Below are positions 36,108 through 46,452 of a stretch of DNA of 64,000 nt, one piece after another (position 1 is the first letter of the stretch; each line of letters starts with the position of its first letter). The position numbers and the translations under genes are program-made. Origin of the DNA: Metabacillus litoralis. GTDB lineage: Bacteria; Bacillota; Bacilli; Bacillales; Bacillaceae. The stretch covers positions 124,001 through 188,000 of the forward strand of contig NZ_VOQF01000007.1 in the NCBI RefSeq assembly GCF_007994985.1, given 5' to 3'. Under the pieces are notes generated by a model, which did not search any database, had not been told where the DNA came from, and saw only the letters and a list, made by a program, of their open reading frames with translations.

Positions 36108-37856
36108 ATGAGGAATGAACAAGGACAAACATTGATTACAGTTTTGCTTGTTTCTTTAATTTTTACTGTTTTAGGTTTAACAATAGTTGCAGCTTCTATT
36201 AATAGTAATCAACGAACTGGAGTTAGAATTGATGAAATAGAACTAACAACAGAGGCGACCAAGATCTTGAATGAAGGTATCGCGAAATTCACAAAAGAAG
36301 CTAGTGGATTTCAATTACTGGAAAGAGATCTTGCAACGTTTGATGATAAGTTTCTACCAATTATCAACGAATTAAAAAATGAAAATATTATTGTAACCGA
36401 TGTATCCAAACAAGATAAATACAAGATTGACACCAGCAAATATTTCACACGCATCTTCGAGTTATCTTATATAAACAAAAATACGGACGGAGCAAAAATC
36501 GCAAAAAAAATCACAAGAACTGTTTATTTATCTCCGACTCCAAGCTTCTTAAATTATGCAATCGGATCTGGTCCTGACGGATTAGTTACATTAAACGGTG
36601 CTGCAGATATTAAAGGTGATTTGTTTTCTGGAGACTTAAACACTAATGATATCGCTTATTTTGAGGATGCGAATTCCACACCAGATAATCCATTACAAGA
36701 AAAAGACACGTTATTGCCAAGGATTAATGGAAATGTATTATTGAAAAACCAATTAAATAGTTTAACAGCTTTACCTCGTACAAAAGAAGAGTATGATCAG
36801 TCATTTGATCCAGAATCGATTTTGACCGTTACCCAAGATACTTCAGAGTTTATTGATGTGAATTTCGGAAATACAATGGCTCAATTGTTTAATGAGCTTT
36901 CATATGGATTTACAGACGATATGTTTACAAGTCGTTCAAACGTTCACCTATCTGTTGAACAATTATTGAAAAGTTGTGGAAATCAACTTATCCCATCATC
37001 TTCATTTCTTTCTACTCAAACAGAACGATGTGAAAATGATATAGAACTACTAAGCTTTTCATTAAATGAGCAAATCGATTTTGACTATTTGACTGGTAAA
37101 ATAAAACCTACTAACCCTAGAACATATGTATATTCTAGTTCTGATCCTTCTGCTGTTGGTAAGTTGATAAACCCAGCGTCTAATGATTATCCTCCTTTAT
37201 ATATTACAAAGGATGTAGTCATGCATGACGATAGCTGGCTTGTTGTACATGGTGATCTTGTTATCTTCCCTAAAGATAAAACAGTTAATCTACAAGGAAA
37301 TATCGTTGTGACTGGTAACTTAGTTATTGAGGGTAATAATGAGGAAGGTCTCGAAAAAGAAGATGATAATCTTCTGGTAGATTCAACGATTTATGTTCTT
37401 GGAAAATCAGATATAACAAATACAAATATTAAAGGACTTAATGAAAAACAACTTGTTCTGATTTCACAAGAGGATATTTTAATTAATAGAATAAATGAAT
37501 TCAAAAATATTACAGATGATATTCAAAAATTAGATGCATTCTTCTATACACAAAAAAGTGCTGATTTATATGGTGTTGGTTCACTATTCTTAATAAATGG
37601 AGGCATATTCGCAAGAGATACACTTACTGTTAACGCAATTCGGCAAAATGAAATTGAGAAAAAACTACATTCTACTAATAATAAAATTGATCTTTTACAA
37701 AGTATAAAGCCTGTAAGTTTTCAAAAAAGTGAACAATCTAGATTCCAAGTGGAACAAGATTTAAAAGTATTAGCAGATCAAATAGATTCATTGCCTAAGG
37801 TGGATCGATTTCAAATATTGTTAGATCAACCTGTAATAAGTAATGCTCCATTTTAA
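36108..37856 (+). CDS. Large PilX-like prepilin
   Basis: 582 aa. The N-terminus MRNEQGQTLITVLLVSLIFT resembles a prepilin whose cleavage site would follow Gly6, with Thr rather than Glu at +5, as in PilX/GspK-type minor pilins. The very large head includes a beta-rich stretch (about 370-470) of repeated VVHGDLVI, IVVTGNLVI, STIYVLGK units suggestive of a beta-solenoid. I use ATG 36108 (AGGTG six bases upstream) instead of GTG 36099. Last of the minor pilin trio and followed by a strong terminator. Confidence 0.8.
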   Translation: MRNEQGQTLITVLLVSLIFTVLGLTIVAASINSNQRTGVRIDEIELTTEATKILNEGIAKFTKEASGFQLLERDLATFDDKFLPIINELKNENIIVTDVSKQDKYKIDTSKYFTRIFELSYINKNTDGAKIAKKITRTVYLSPTPSFLNYAIGSGPDGLVTLNGAADIKGDLFSGDLNTNDIAYFEDANSTPDNPLQEKDTLLPRINGNVLLKNQLNSLTALPRTKEEYDQSFDPESILTVTQDTSEFIDVNFGNTMAQLFNELSYGFTDDMFTSRSNVHLSVEQLLKSCGNQLIPSSSFLSTQTERCENDIELLSFSLNEQIDFDYLTGKIKPTNPRTYVYSSSDPSAVGKLINPASNDYPPLYITKDVVMHDDSWLVVHGDLVIFPKDKTVNLQGNIVVTGNLVIEGNNEEGLEKEDDNLLVDSTIYVLGKSDITNTNIKGLNEKQLVLISQEDILINRINEFKNITDDIQKLDAFFYTQKSADLYGVGSLFLINGGIFARDTLTVNAIRQNEIEKKLHSTNNKIDLLQSIKPVSFQKSEQSRFQVEQDLKVLADQIDSLPKVDRFQILLDQPVISNAPF

Positions 37857-37883
37857 AGTGATTCTGGAAATTAATATAAAAAT

Positions 37884-37922
37884 AAAAAAACTCGAGTTGA
37901 TCAATGTCAACTCGAGTTTTTT
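37884..37922. terminator. Bidirectional terminator between the PilX-like and vWA genes
   Basis: AAAAAACTCGAGTTGA-TCAATG-TCAACTCGAGTTTTTT, 10-bp core stem with A/T tracts on both sides. Its right edge touches the vWA stop codon, so it can only serve the minus transcript as a terminator at its very end. Confidence 0.9.
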
Positions 37923-39657
37923 ACCATTTACCATAAGAATCAGAATCTTCTCCAGATTCTGTCCCACCTTCTGGATTTGTTCCACCTGTAGTGCCATCTT
38001 CTTTCTTTATTACAATCGTCATTTCATCAGAGATCGTCGGATATTTATAATCAGCAACTGCTTTGATCTCAGTAAAACCTATAGTCTCTCCTTTTACATA
38101 CCATTCATTCCCAATCTTTTCTATAGATATTGGTGAAGTGTCTCCAATATTAAGTACTTCTTTAATGGTTTTATTTGTCGCATTCAAGGGAGTAAATGAT
38201 AGGTAATCTTCTACCTTAATTCTTTCACCTATTTTAATCGTTTTTGTTTTTTGCCTAAACTCAATTTTCTTTAGAGGAATGACTACATTTACATCATATT
38301 TTAATCCACGTTTAGCATTCTTCCCTGAATTGTAAAGTACATCAAAAGAAAAACTGTAATCTCCAGGGCTGGTAAATATTAATGGCAAATTATATTGTAA
38401 GGATTGATCTCCAGCTTGAGGAGGGGTCGGATTGAATTTAATATCGCTTAAATTCATATAAACAACATCTTCGTTTTTTCCATCTACCTCTTCTTTTATT
38501 ATCCTAACTTTATCATTTTGTTGAACTGTCACTCCTGATGGTAAAACAAATCTGATAAATCCATTAGATAATGAAGGATATTCTGCTGAAATACTATCAG
38601 AAATATCTTTAAAGACATCTACTATATTCTCACCTGAAGCTCTTTCTGCTTTACCGTTTGACAAGCTAGATAGTTCTGCTAATAAATTCATATCAAGCTG
38701 ATGTTCTTCACCGAACCCAATTGAAAGCAAGGTGATATTATTTTTCGCTATTTCAAGAGCCTGTTCACGAGTATGCTCTACTATTTTTTGTGGTACAGTT
38801 GGGTTAGACTTTGAATATAAATATACTTTTCTATCGTGTGTAAAAGCAATGTTATTGCCATCTGAATTTGAGTCAAAATGGAGTGTATAGTTTCCACTAA
38901 TATCCTTTTGATTATCTGAAACAATGTAGAGTTCATTTTCAAAAAAAGCAAACTGACCAGCTAAAACTTTATCTCGATAAGAATTATAGCTATACTGTTT
39001 TTGATAATCTTGATATTTAATAAGTTCTTTGTAATTTCCAGAGATATTTTGTTGAGAAGTTGAGTTTGTAGGTTTTCCATCTGTCATAAAAATAATATAT
39101 TGATCGCGTGGACCACTATACTTCCCATTATCTTTTGCATTTAGTAGGAGGTCTTTTGCTTCTTTCAATGGATCTGAATAATTAGTCCCACCTTCAGCAC
39201 TTTCATTCTTTACTCTATTATAAACAATATTCGGGTTTGAATGAAGATTGTTAATAGTATACTGAACAACAGAGTCAAAAGTCACCAGTCCAAATCTATC
39301 ATCAAAACCCTTTTTTGAATTTTCAAAGAATATATTTACCGCTTGATCCACAGCTTCTTGGGCTAGCTCTAATTTGGAACTTCCTCCTCTTACAACGTCT
39401 TTCATTGAACCAGATTTATCAAAAACAATAACTACATCCATTGGCTTTCTTTCATTAGAAGTAGCTTCACCTTCAGGAAACAAATTAAATATGACATCTG
39501 ATGTTACTGAACCATTATCTTCAATTTCTAATGTGTGCTCACCTTTAACCGTCGCATTAATTGAGAGGCCATCCACAGCTGCAGCGTTGTTAATAGGTAT
39601 AAAGGCTTGTATCGTAAGCAAAGACACTAGAAATATCGTAATAATATGCTTATACAT
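37921..39657 (-). CDS. Secreted von Willebrand factor A-domain protein (possible pilus tip adhesin)
   Basis: 578 aa. Signal peptide (about 1-25, ending NNAAA). vWA domain about 55-380 with a complete MIDAS: DKSGSM, the Thr in EGGTNYSDPL and the Asp in MTDGKPTN. Two Ig-like beta regions follow (about 385-560) and an acidic Gly/Ser-rich tail. No LPXTG or cell-wall repeat. PilY1 of type IV pili also carries an N-terminal vWA and is encoded beside pilVWX; a similar tip role is inferred from position only. GTG 39663 is an alternative start, closer to GGGAGG. Confidence 0.82.
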   Translation of the reverse strand: MYKHIITIFLVSLLTIQAFIPINNAAAVDGLSINATVKGEHTLEIEDNGSVTSDVIFNLFPEGEATSNERKPMDVVIVFDKSGSMKDVVRGGSSKLELAQEAVDQAVNIFFENSKKGFDDRFGLVTFDSVVQYTINNLHSNPNIVYNRVKNESAEGGTNYSDPLKEAKDLLLNAKDNGKYSGPRDQYIIFMTDGKPTNSTSQQNISGNYKELIKYQDYQKQYSYNSYRDKVLAGQFAFFENELYIVSDNQKDISGNYTLHFDSNSDGNNIAFTHDRKVYLYSKSNPTVPQKIVEHTREQALEIAKNNITLLSIGFGEEHQLDMNLLAELSSLSNGKAERASGENIVDVFKDISDSISAEYPSLSNGFIRFVLPSGVTVQQNDKVRIIKEEVDGKNEDVVYMNLSDIKFNPTPPQAGDQSLQYNLPLIFTSPGDYSFSFDVLYNSGKNAKRGLKYDVNVVIPLKKIEFRQKTKTIKIGERIKVEDYLSFTPLNATNKTIKEVLNIGDTSPISIEKIGNEWYVKGETIGFTEIKAVADYKYPTISDEMTIVIKKEDGTTGGTNPEGGTESGEDSDSYGKW

Positions 39658-39843
39658 GTTCACAATACCTCCCACGACATTTCTTTTACTTTAATATTAG
39701 TAATTTTATATTTTTAGATAGTCCTATTATACCAAAACGTACAGATTAAAATAGTAGGTGTTGAAATATTTACACAAACTCTACAAAATCATGTCGATTA
39801 TTGCGCAGGAAATACTTGATATTAAACTATTTCCCATTTAAAA

Positions 39844-41550
39844 CTAACTAACATATTCAGCAACTTTATTTCTACCTGCTCTTTTTGCGCCAATATACAT
39901 TGCTCGATCTGCATGTCTTACTAGTGAAATAGCATCTTCTGAATCTTCTGGAGCTATTGCTACACCTATACTAGCTGTTATAAAAATAGATATCATTGTA
40001 TTGGTATTATGTAAACTTTGTTCGATTTCAAAAGGTGTATTGCTAATTAACAAACGAACTTCTTCAGCAATAGTAATTGTCTCAGCCTTAGTATAATCAG
40101 CTAAAAGGATCACAAATTCCTCTCCACCGTATCTTGCAACAATTCCTCTATGACGAAATGTTTTTAGTAGGCGGTTTGCAAGCTGAATCAATACTTCATT
40201 TCCAGCATGATGACCATATGTATCGTTTACATCTTTAAAATGATCAATATCTAATAAAATGAGGGAAAGTGATTCAACTTTTCTTTGATTAAGAGATAAA
40301 AAGTTTTCCTCTAGTTTATTTTCTAAATAACGATAATTATAAAGACCGGTTAACGAGCAATGCTCACTTTGTCTTTTTGTTTCTTCATAATTCTTAGCAT
40401 TTTCTACTGCAACACCTAAGTAAGCAGATAATAAATCTATAATCATAAGCTGTGCTTTGTCAAAAGCATGTTTTTTATTCGAGGCAAGTATAACAATACC
40501 AATTAAATCTTGATTTCTCATTACAGGAACACCAATCACACTTTCGACTGTATGAGGTAATTGGGATTGGTGAATATGACGCCATTCTTTGCGACTATGA
40601 AATAATATACTTTCCCTCATGACATAAACATGTCCGGAAAGTCCACGATCTGGAGACTTTGGTTCTTCTGTATCTATCTGTATTGTTCCATTTTCATACT
40701 TTCTTACTATTCTTAGTTTTTCAGAATCAACATCAATGATGTAAGCTGCTTCTACAGGTATCATTGCAGTCACTTTGTCCATAAAAATATCAAGGACATT
40801 CTTTATATTTAATCTACCTGTTAATTGATGCCCAATTTCACTTGCTTGCTGTAAATAATGATTAATTTGTTGTGTTTTATAATACAAAGTTAAAATGATA
40901 GATAATGCTAATAATGGAGTCCCAATAAAAATAATCGCTTCTATACCAACTTCAAGATAGAGGAAATAAAGAGCAATACCGATTGGAAAGATGATTAATG
41001 AGGTAAAGAATTCCCACAAAAAGCTTTTCGTTAATATTTTGAATCTTTTTTTATAGATTACTAGTTGAAGGATATTAAATAAAAATTGATTTAATAGAAA
41101 AACAGTTAATTCATAAGAGATGATTGTTGTGAGGAAAGTATCACTAAATAAAACTCTTCCATGTGTTCCTCCGATCATATAAAAAACAACCGCTCCACCT
41201 AATGAACCTAAAGAAAATAACAATGAATTTAGAGGATACCTATATAAATCTTTTATATTGACTCGTACCTTTAAAAGCAACACAATGACAGCAATCTGAG
41301 TTAAAATCATTTCGATAAATAAACCAAAGTAAAGAAATACAACTAGTGATACACCTTGAACATAGAAAATAGGTGTTTCGTTGATGATGATTGGCCAAAA
41401 GGAGACAAGACACATTAATATTAAAAAAGCTAAGATATCTACTTCAAGACCATTAAATGTTGGAGGCGCAAGTTGATAGGCAACCCACAATAAAATAGGG
41501 GTAACAATTAACCAGCATAGCCATAATCCTACCTGTACTTTTTTGTCCAA
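39844..41550 (-). CDS. Membrane GAF-GGDEF diguanylate cyclase
   Basis: Synthesises c-di-GMP from two GTP. 568 aa: about six to eight membrane segments (residues 5-220), a GAF domain (about 245-385), and a GGDEF domain (about 395-565) with intact active site RYGGEEFVILL, plus DIDHFKDVNDTYGHHAG. The inhibitory I-site RxxD is replaced (RHRG before IVARYGGEEF), so product inhibition may be lost. The start is TTG 41550, seven bases after AGGAGG; the longest ORF begins 11 codons earlier. It lies between the pilus locus and folC. Confidence 0.92.
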   Translation of the reverse strand: MDKKVQVGLWLCWLIVTPILLWVAYQLAPPTFNGLEVDILAFLILMCLVSFWPIIINETPIFYVQGVSLVVFLYFGLFIEMILTQIAVIVLLLKVRVNIKDLYRYPLNSLLFSLGSLGGAVVFYMIGGTHGRVLFSDTFLTTIISYELTVFLLNQFLFNILQLVIYKKRFKILTKSFLWEFFTSLIIFPIGIALYFLYLEVGIEAIIFIGTPLLALSIILTLYYKTQQINHYLQQASEIGHQLTGRLNIKNVLDIFMDKVTAMIPVEAAYIIDVDSEKLRIVRKYENGTIQIDTEEPKSPDRGLSGHVYVMRESILFHSRKEWRHIHQSQLPHTVESVIGVPVMRNQDLIGIVILASNKKHAFDKAQLMIIDLLSAYLGVAVENAKNYEETKRQSEHCSLTGLYNYRYLENKLEENFLSLNQRKVESLSLILLDIDHFKDVNDTYGHHAGNEVLIQLANRLLKTFRHRGIVARYGGEEFVILLADYTKAETITIAEEVRLLISNTPFEIEQSLHNTNTMISIFITASIGVAIAPEDSEDAISLVRHADRAMYIGAKRAGRNKVAEYVS

Positions 41551-41649
41551 AATTACGCCTCCTAAATTACATCCTACTATCATATTTCATTATTTTAGCA
41601 AATTTTCTAACTTTTGTCATATTGTTATTTTTGTTTCTTTATGATAAAA

Positions 41650-42951
41650 CTACTTTTTACTCACGTACTCTCGAACTGCTGATATGAAATAAAGAGATCC
41701 AGTTATAAGAATTAAATCATCCTTATTTTCGTATGTTTCCAACATTTCTTCCACACCTTGTTTCCATGAAGAAAAAAAGTTTTTCTTCTTAAACTCACAA
41801 GCTGAGAAGAGTTCTTCTGGAGTAGCTGCTCTAGGAAAATCAAAGGTAGTAAAGGTAATGCTTGTTGCAATACTTGTTAATCTATTAATCATCTCACTGT
41901 ATTCCTTATCTTTTAATGCACTAAAAAGGATATGAATCTTTCGATTAGGAAAGTGCCTGTTCACTGTATTTATTAGTGATTCTATGCCTTCTTTATTATG
42001 TGCTCCATCAATAATCACTTCAGGATTATTATAAATTTGTTCAAATCTTCCCATCCAAAATGCCTTACTGATGCCATCATAAATATGCTCTTTCTTTAGA
42101 GAAGCTATTTTATGATCATTTAAGAAATCAATAGCAGCTATTGCTAAAGCAGCATTTTGAACTTGATGTTGTCCCTTCATCATGATCGAGACTTGATTAT
42201 ATTCATTATGATTCGTTTTCATCGAAAACATTTCACCTTTATGTTGTTGCGAACTATTTAGTATTTGAAATTCTTCTCCAATTTTAAACAAAGGAGCTTG
42301 GTTTTGATTAGCTATACGTGATAAGACTTCTACTACTTCCTTGTTTTCTGATCCCGTGAAAACTGGGATTCCTTGTTTTATTATTCCTGCTTTTTCAAAA
42401 GCAATTTCAGCAATCGTTGAACCTAATATGTTCATATGATCATATCCTACATTTGTAATGATTGATAAGATCGGAGTAACAATATTTGTAGAATCTAATC
42501 TTCCACCTAGCCCTGTTTCAAGCAATACAAAATCAGGTTTATGGTATTTTCCAAAATATAAAAACATCATGGTTGTAATAATTTCAAATTCTGTCGGACC
42601 ACCAAGCTCAGTTGTTTCAGCTTTATCTACAAATGGTTTTACCTCGTTAGCAAGCTTTAGCATTTCATGATCTGAGATCGGCTTGCCATTCACACTAATT
42701 CTTTCATTAAAAGTTTCAATATATGGTGATGTAAAAGTTCCAACATCATATCCTGCTTCTGTTAACATGTGTAACAGATAAGAAATAGTTGAGCCTTTAC
42801 CATTTGTTCCTGCTACATGGATAATGGGTATATTTCTTTCAGGAGAATTCATTTGCTCTAAAAGCCATTCCATCCGCTTTAATCCAGGCTTAACACCAAA
42901 CTTTAAACGGCCATGAATCCAATTCAACGCTTCTTGATACGTATTAAACAC
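41650..42951 (-). CDS. folC: Folylpolyglutamate synthase / dihydrofolate synthase FolC
   Basis: Adds glutamate to dihydropteroate and folates. 433 aa. Mur-ligase fold: P-loop AGTNGKGSTISYL (about 47-59), FTSPYIETFNERISV, LETGLGGRLDSTN, and C-terminal DGAHNKEGIESL. GTG start with AAAGGAGG. Follows valS after a terminator hairpin; the valS-folC order is the Bacillus norm. Confidence 0.97.
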   Translation of the reverse strand: MFNTYQEALNWIHGRLKFGVKPGLKRMEWLLEQMNSPERNIPIIHVAGTNGKGSTISYLLHMLTEAGYDVGTFTSPYIETFNERISVNGKPISDHEMLKLANEVKPFVDKAETTELGGPTEFEIITTMMFLYFGKYHKPDFVLLETGLGGRLDSTNIVTPILSIITNVGYDHMNILGSTIAEIAFEKAGIIKQGIPVFTGSENKEVVEVLSRIANQNQAPLFKIGEEFQILNSSQQHKGEMFSMKTNHNEYNQVSIMMKGQHQVQNAALAIAAIDFLNDHKIASLKKEHIYDGISKAFWMGRFEQIYNNPEVIIDGAHNKEGIESLINTVNRHFPNRKIHILFSALKDKEYSEMINRLTSIATSITFTTFDFPRAATPEELFSACEFKKKNFFSSWKQGVEEMLETYENKDDLILITGSLYFISAVREYVSKK

Positions 42952-42984
42952 GTTTAGACCTCCTTTTATTCCACCTATTTAAAA

Positions 42985-43015
42985 ACTCGGGTGCGCTATA
43001 AAGCACCACCCGAGT
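42985..43015 (-). terminator. Terminator after valS
   Basis: Minus strand ACTCGGGTGGTGC-TTTATA-GCGCACCCGAGT followed by TTTTTAAA. Starts eight bases after the valS stop and lies before folC, so folC expression may depend on read-through or its own promoter. Confidence 0.85.
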
Positions 43016-43022
43016 AACTAAC

Positions 43023-45671
43023 TTAACCTCTTAACTCTTTAATTCTTGCTAAAACGATTTCTCGCTTTTCAATATAATCATTTTCTTTTGCTTTTTCTTC
43101 TTCTATAACTTTATCAGGAGCTTTCTTTAAGAAGCCTTCGTTACCTAATTTTTTCTGAACGCGTTCTACTTCTTTATCAAGCTTTTCACGTTCTTTTTCT
43201 AATCGTTTAATTTCTTCTTCAATATTTATTAATCCTTGTATCGGTAAAATAATCTCTGCACCTGTAACAACAGATGACATTGATTTTTCACTTGTTGAGA
43301 TGTCTGTAGCAATATCTAGTGAGCTTGTGTTACAGAATCTCTCTACATATACACGATTATCTTCAAGCTGTGTTACGACACCATTATCTTTTGCTTTAAT
43401 TTTCATTGGAATCTGTTTACTCATTGGTGTATTCACTTCAGCACGAATATTACGAACTGCACGAATCACTTCAACTAAAAGCTTCATTTCAACTACCGCT
43501 TTATCATCTGATAATTCAGCCTTTACTGTTGGCCATGAAGCTACAGTTATTGATTCTCCTTCGTGTGGAAGTGATTGCCAAATTTCCTCTGTAATAAATG
43601 GCATGAATGGGTGAAGCAATCTCATCGTAGAATCTAAAACATAAGCTAATACAGATCGAGTTGTCTTTTTCGCAGCTTCATCTTCTCCATATAATGAAAG
43701 CTTTGCCATCTCAATATACCAATCACAGAAATCATCCCAAATGAAGTTATAAAGCAAACGACCGATTTCTCCAAACTCATATCGATCAGCTAGCTTTGTT
43801 ACATTTTCAATCGTCTCGTTCAGACGAGTTAAAATCCATTTATCTGCAACCGATTTTTTGCCTGTTAAATCAATTTCTTCAAATGTTAATCCATTCATAT
43901 TCATAAGCGCAAAACGAGATGCGTTCCAGATTTTATTAGCAAAGTTCCAAGTTGATTCTACTTTTTCATAGCTAAAACGTAGATCCTGACCTGGAGAGCT
44001 TCCTGTTGATAAGAAGAAGCGAAGAGAGTCTGCTCCGTACTGATCAATTACTTCCATTGGGTCAACACCATTGCCTAATGACTTACTCATTTTACGTCCT
44101 TGCTCATCACGCACAAGACCATGAATTAATACATCTTTAAATGGACGTTGTTCTGTAAATTCTAGTCCTTGGAAAATCATACGAGATACCCAGAAGAAAA
44201 TAATATCGTACCCAGTTACTAATACATCAGTTGGATAATAGCGCTTGAAATCAGCAGATTCAACATCAGGCCAACCCATTGTTGAAAAAGGCCATAAAGC
44301 TGAACTGAACCATGTGTCTAATACATCATTATCTTGATTCCAGTTTTCAATATCTGCTGGTGGCTCTTGATTTACATATACTTCGCCTGTTTCCTTATGA
44401 TACCAAGCTGGAATACGGTGACCCCACCATAGCTGTCGTGAAATACACCAATCGCGGATATTTTCCATCCAGCGTAAATATGTTTTTTCAAAACGATCTG
44501 GAACAAAATTAACTTTATCTTCTTCTTGCTGAAGTTTTATTGCTTTATCTGCTAATGGCTGCATTTTAACAAACCATTGTGTTGAAAGATATGGTTCTAC
44601 TACTGCACCACTTCGTTCACTATGTCCAACAGAATGCATATGCTCCTCAATTTTAAATAACACTTCTTGATCTTGAAGATCTTTAACTATTTTCTTGCGA
44701 CATTCAAAACGATCTAGTCCTTTATAAATGCCAGCTTTATCATTCATTGTGCCATCTTCATTCATAACAAGAACACGCTCTAGATTATGGCGATTTCCGA
44801 TTTCAAAATCATTCGGATCATGAGCAGGAGTAATTTTAACAGCTCCTGATCCAAATTCCATATCTACATAATCATCACCAACGATTGGAATTTCTCTTCC
44901 TACGATTGGTAACAGTACTTTCTTACCTATTAAATGCTTATAACGCTCGTCTTCAGGATGAACCGCTACAGCTGTATCACCAAGCATTGTCTCAGGACGT
45001 GTTGTCGCAATTTCAATAGAGCCTGTTCCATCTGCTAAAGGATAACGCATATGATAAAATGCACCTTGAACATCTTTATAAATAACTTCAATATCTGAAA
45101 GTGCTGTTTTCGTTTGTGGATCCCAGTTGATTATATATTCTCCGCGATAAATAAGGTCTTTCTTATATAAATTAACAAACACCTCACGAACAGCTTTTGA
45201 TAAACCTTCATCTAAGGTAAATCTTTCACGAGAATAATCTAGTCCAAGTCCAACCTTTGACCATTGCTTACGAATATGTCCAGCATATTCTTCTTTCCAC
45301 TTCCACGTTTCTTCTATGAATTTCTCACGTCCTAAATCATAACGTGAAATACCTTCTTCACGCAGCTTAGCTTCAACCTTTGCTTGAGTTGCAATCCCCG
45401 CATGATCCATTCCTGGAAGCCATAACACATCATAGCCTTGCATTCTTTTCATGCGTGTCACAATATCTTGTAGTGTCGTATCCCAAGCATGTCCTAGATG
45501 AAGCTTACCTGTTACATTTGGTGGTGGAATTACAACTGTATAAGGCTTTTTCGTTTCATCACCTTTTGCTTCAAAATATTTACCTTCTAACCAAAATGAA
45601 TAGCGATTTTTTTCAATTGCATTTGGATCATACTTTGTTGGTAAAGATAATTGTTGTTCATTGTTCTCCAT
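43023..45671 (-). CDS. valS: Valyl-tRNA synthetase ValS
   Basis: Charges tRNA-Val. 882 aa. Class I signatures: HLGH in [14 protein letters not shown] and KMSKS in [11 protein letters not shown]; editing CP1 domain between them ([19 protein letters not shown]). C-terminal coiled coil (about 805-880, [21 protein letters not shown]). ATG with AGGAGGAA. Controlled by an upstream T-box leader. Confidence 0.98.
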   Translation of the reverse strand: MENNEQQLSLPTKYDPNAIEKNRYSFWLEGKYFEAKGDETKKPYTVVIPPPNVTGKLHLGHAWDTTLQDIVTRMKRMQGYDVLWLPGMDHAGIATQAKVEAKLREEGISRYDLGREKFIEETWKWKEEYAGHIRKQWSKVGLGLDYSRERFTLDEGLSKAVREVFVNLYKKDLIYRGEYIINWDPQTKTALSDIEVIYKDVQGAFYHMRYPLADGTGSIEIATTRPETMLGDTAVAVHPEDERYKHLIGKKVLLPIVGREIPIVGDDYVDMEFGSGAVKITPAHDPNDFEIGNRHNLERVLVMNEDGTMNDKAGIYKGLDRFECRKKIVKDLQDQEVLFKIEEHMHSVGHSERSGAVVEPYLSTQWFVKMQPLADKAIKLQQEEDKVNFVPDRFEKTYLRWMENIRDWCISRQLWWGHRIPAWYHKETGEVYVNQEPPADIENWNQDNDVLDTWFSSALWPFSTMGWPDVESADFKRYYPTDVLVTGYDIIFFWVSRMIFQGLEFTEQRPFKDVLIHGLVRDEQGRKMSKSLGNGVDPMEVIDQYGADSLRFFLSTGSSPGQDLRFSYEKVESTWNFANKIWNASRFALMNMNGLTFEEIDLTGKKSVADKWILTRLNETIENVTKLADRYEFGEIGRLLYNFIWDDFCDWYIEMAKLSLYGEDEAAKKTTRSVLAYVLDSTMRLLHPFMPFITEEIWQSLPHEGESITVASWPTVKAELSDDKAVVEMKLLVEVIRAVRNIRAEVNTPMSKQIPMKIKAKDNGVVTQLEDNRVYVERFCNTSSLDIATDISTSEKSMSSVVTGAEIILPIQGLINIEEEIKRLEKEREKLDKEVERVQKKLGNEGFLKKAPDKVIEEEKAKENDYIEKREIVLARIKELRG

Positions 45672-45789
45672 TTTTATTTCCTCCTTATTACTGAGTATTA
45701 TTTATGTACGATATTTGACACTGTTATCACATATTGTTAACTTCATTTATACTCATAAAATCAACAGTCCGTTCTAAACAGTAGCAGAA

Positions 45790-46085
45790 AAAATAAAAAC
45801 TCCTTCCATCCATAAAAGGACGAAGGAGAATATTTTCGTGGTACCACCTTTTTTTACAGACTATAACCAAATAAAACTAGGGTCTTTTTCATAGTCTATA
45901 CACTCAACAAAATAACGGTTTTTACCGGTTTCTTCTACTATCATTTCAAAGAAACAACTCCTGGGCGACATTCCAATCCCTCTGGCTTAAGAAATCTTTC
46001 AGCAAATGATTTCTCTCTCTGTAAAGTGATGGTGATTGTACTCTTCCCAATCTTCGTTTATTCAATATGAAATTTGTCTTCAAAG
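45790..46085 (-). ncRNA. T-box riboswitch leader of valS
   Basis: Tandem features on the minus strand: a Stem I region (about 46060-45950) with a candidate Val specifier GTC at 45969-45967 inside GGAATGTCGCCC; the T-box AAGGTGGTACCACG at 45851-45838; and a terminator CTCCTTCGTCC..GGATGGAAGGAG (45828-45800) followed by a T-rich tract. Uncharged tRNA-Val would stabilise the antiterminator and allow valS transcription. Exact 5' end not determined; TAATAT with TTGACG upstream, or TGTTATACT, are possible promoter elements. Confidence 0.92.
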
Positions 46086-46351
46086 TATAACATCTCTTAT
46101 ATATTACTAAACAATCCTTTTTTTCGTCAATATCTTTGCCATGTTTATCTTTTTTCATACAGGCACATATCACGATTTAGGTGCATATTTTATCTTACGA
46201 TTATATTTATGACAAATACTTATCTCTTTTAGACAGATGAGCATTAAATTTTTATAGAGTTTTTGAAGGATCTTTTCTGAAAGATTGTTCCTAATTGATC
46301 TTATATGCTGGTTAGATACAATGTTTTATATGATAAAAGGTTCGAATTCTA
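46086..46351. other. Divergent intergenic region between the valS leader and a small membrane gene
   Basis: Contains the valS promoter zone at its left end. No coding signal on either strand beyond short unsupported frames. The dispersed repeat copy 3 begins at its right edge. Confidence 0.5.
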
Positions 46352-46434
46352 GAAGAAAAGATGCCACTAAACTTTATACAGTGCTGCATCCTTCAGATTT
46401 ATAAAAGCATAAAGTTTAGGAAAATAGAGCCTTT
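46352..46434 (+). repeat. Dispersed ~80-bp hairpin repeat, copy 3
   Basis: Plus strand, ending about 18 bases upstream of the ORF at 46453. Contains GAAAAGATGCCACTAAACTT and CTTTATACAGTGC; CTAAACTTTAT and ATAAAGTTTAG form a perfect 11-bp inverted repeat; closes with GAAAATAGAGCC. Confidence 0.85.
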
Positions 46435-46452
46435 TGAAAGAGGAGGGGTTAA

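Noticed and set aside
45946-46173. 75-aa minus-strand ORF upstream of valS
   Set aside because: Lies within the T-box leader; composition is explained by RNA structure, not coding.
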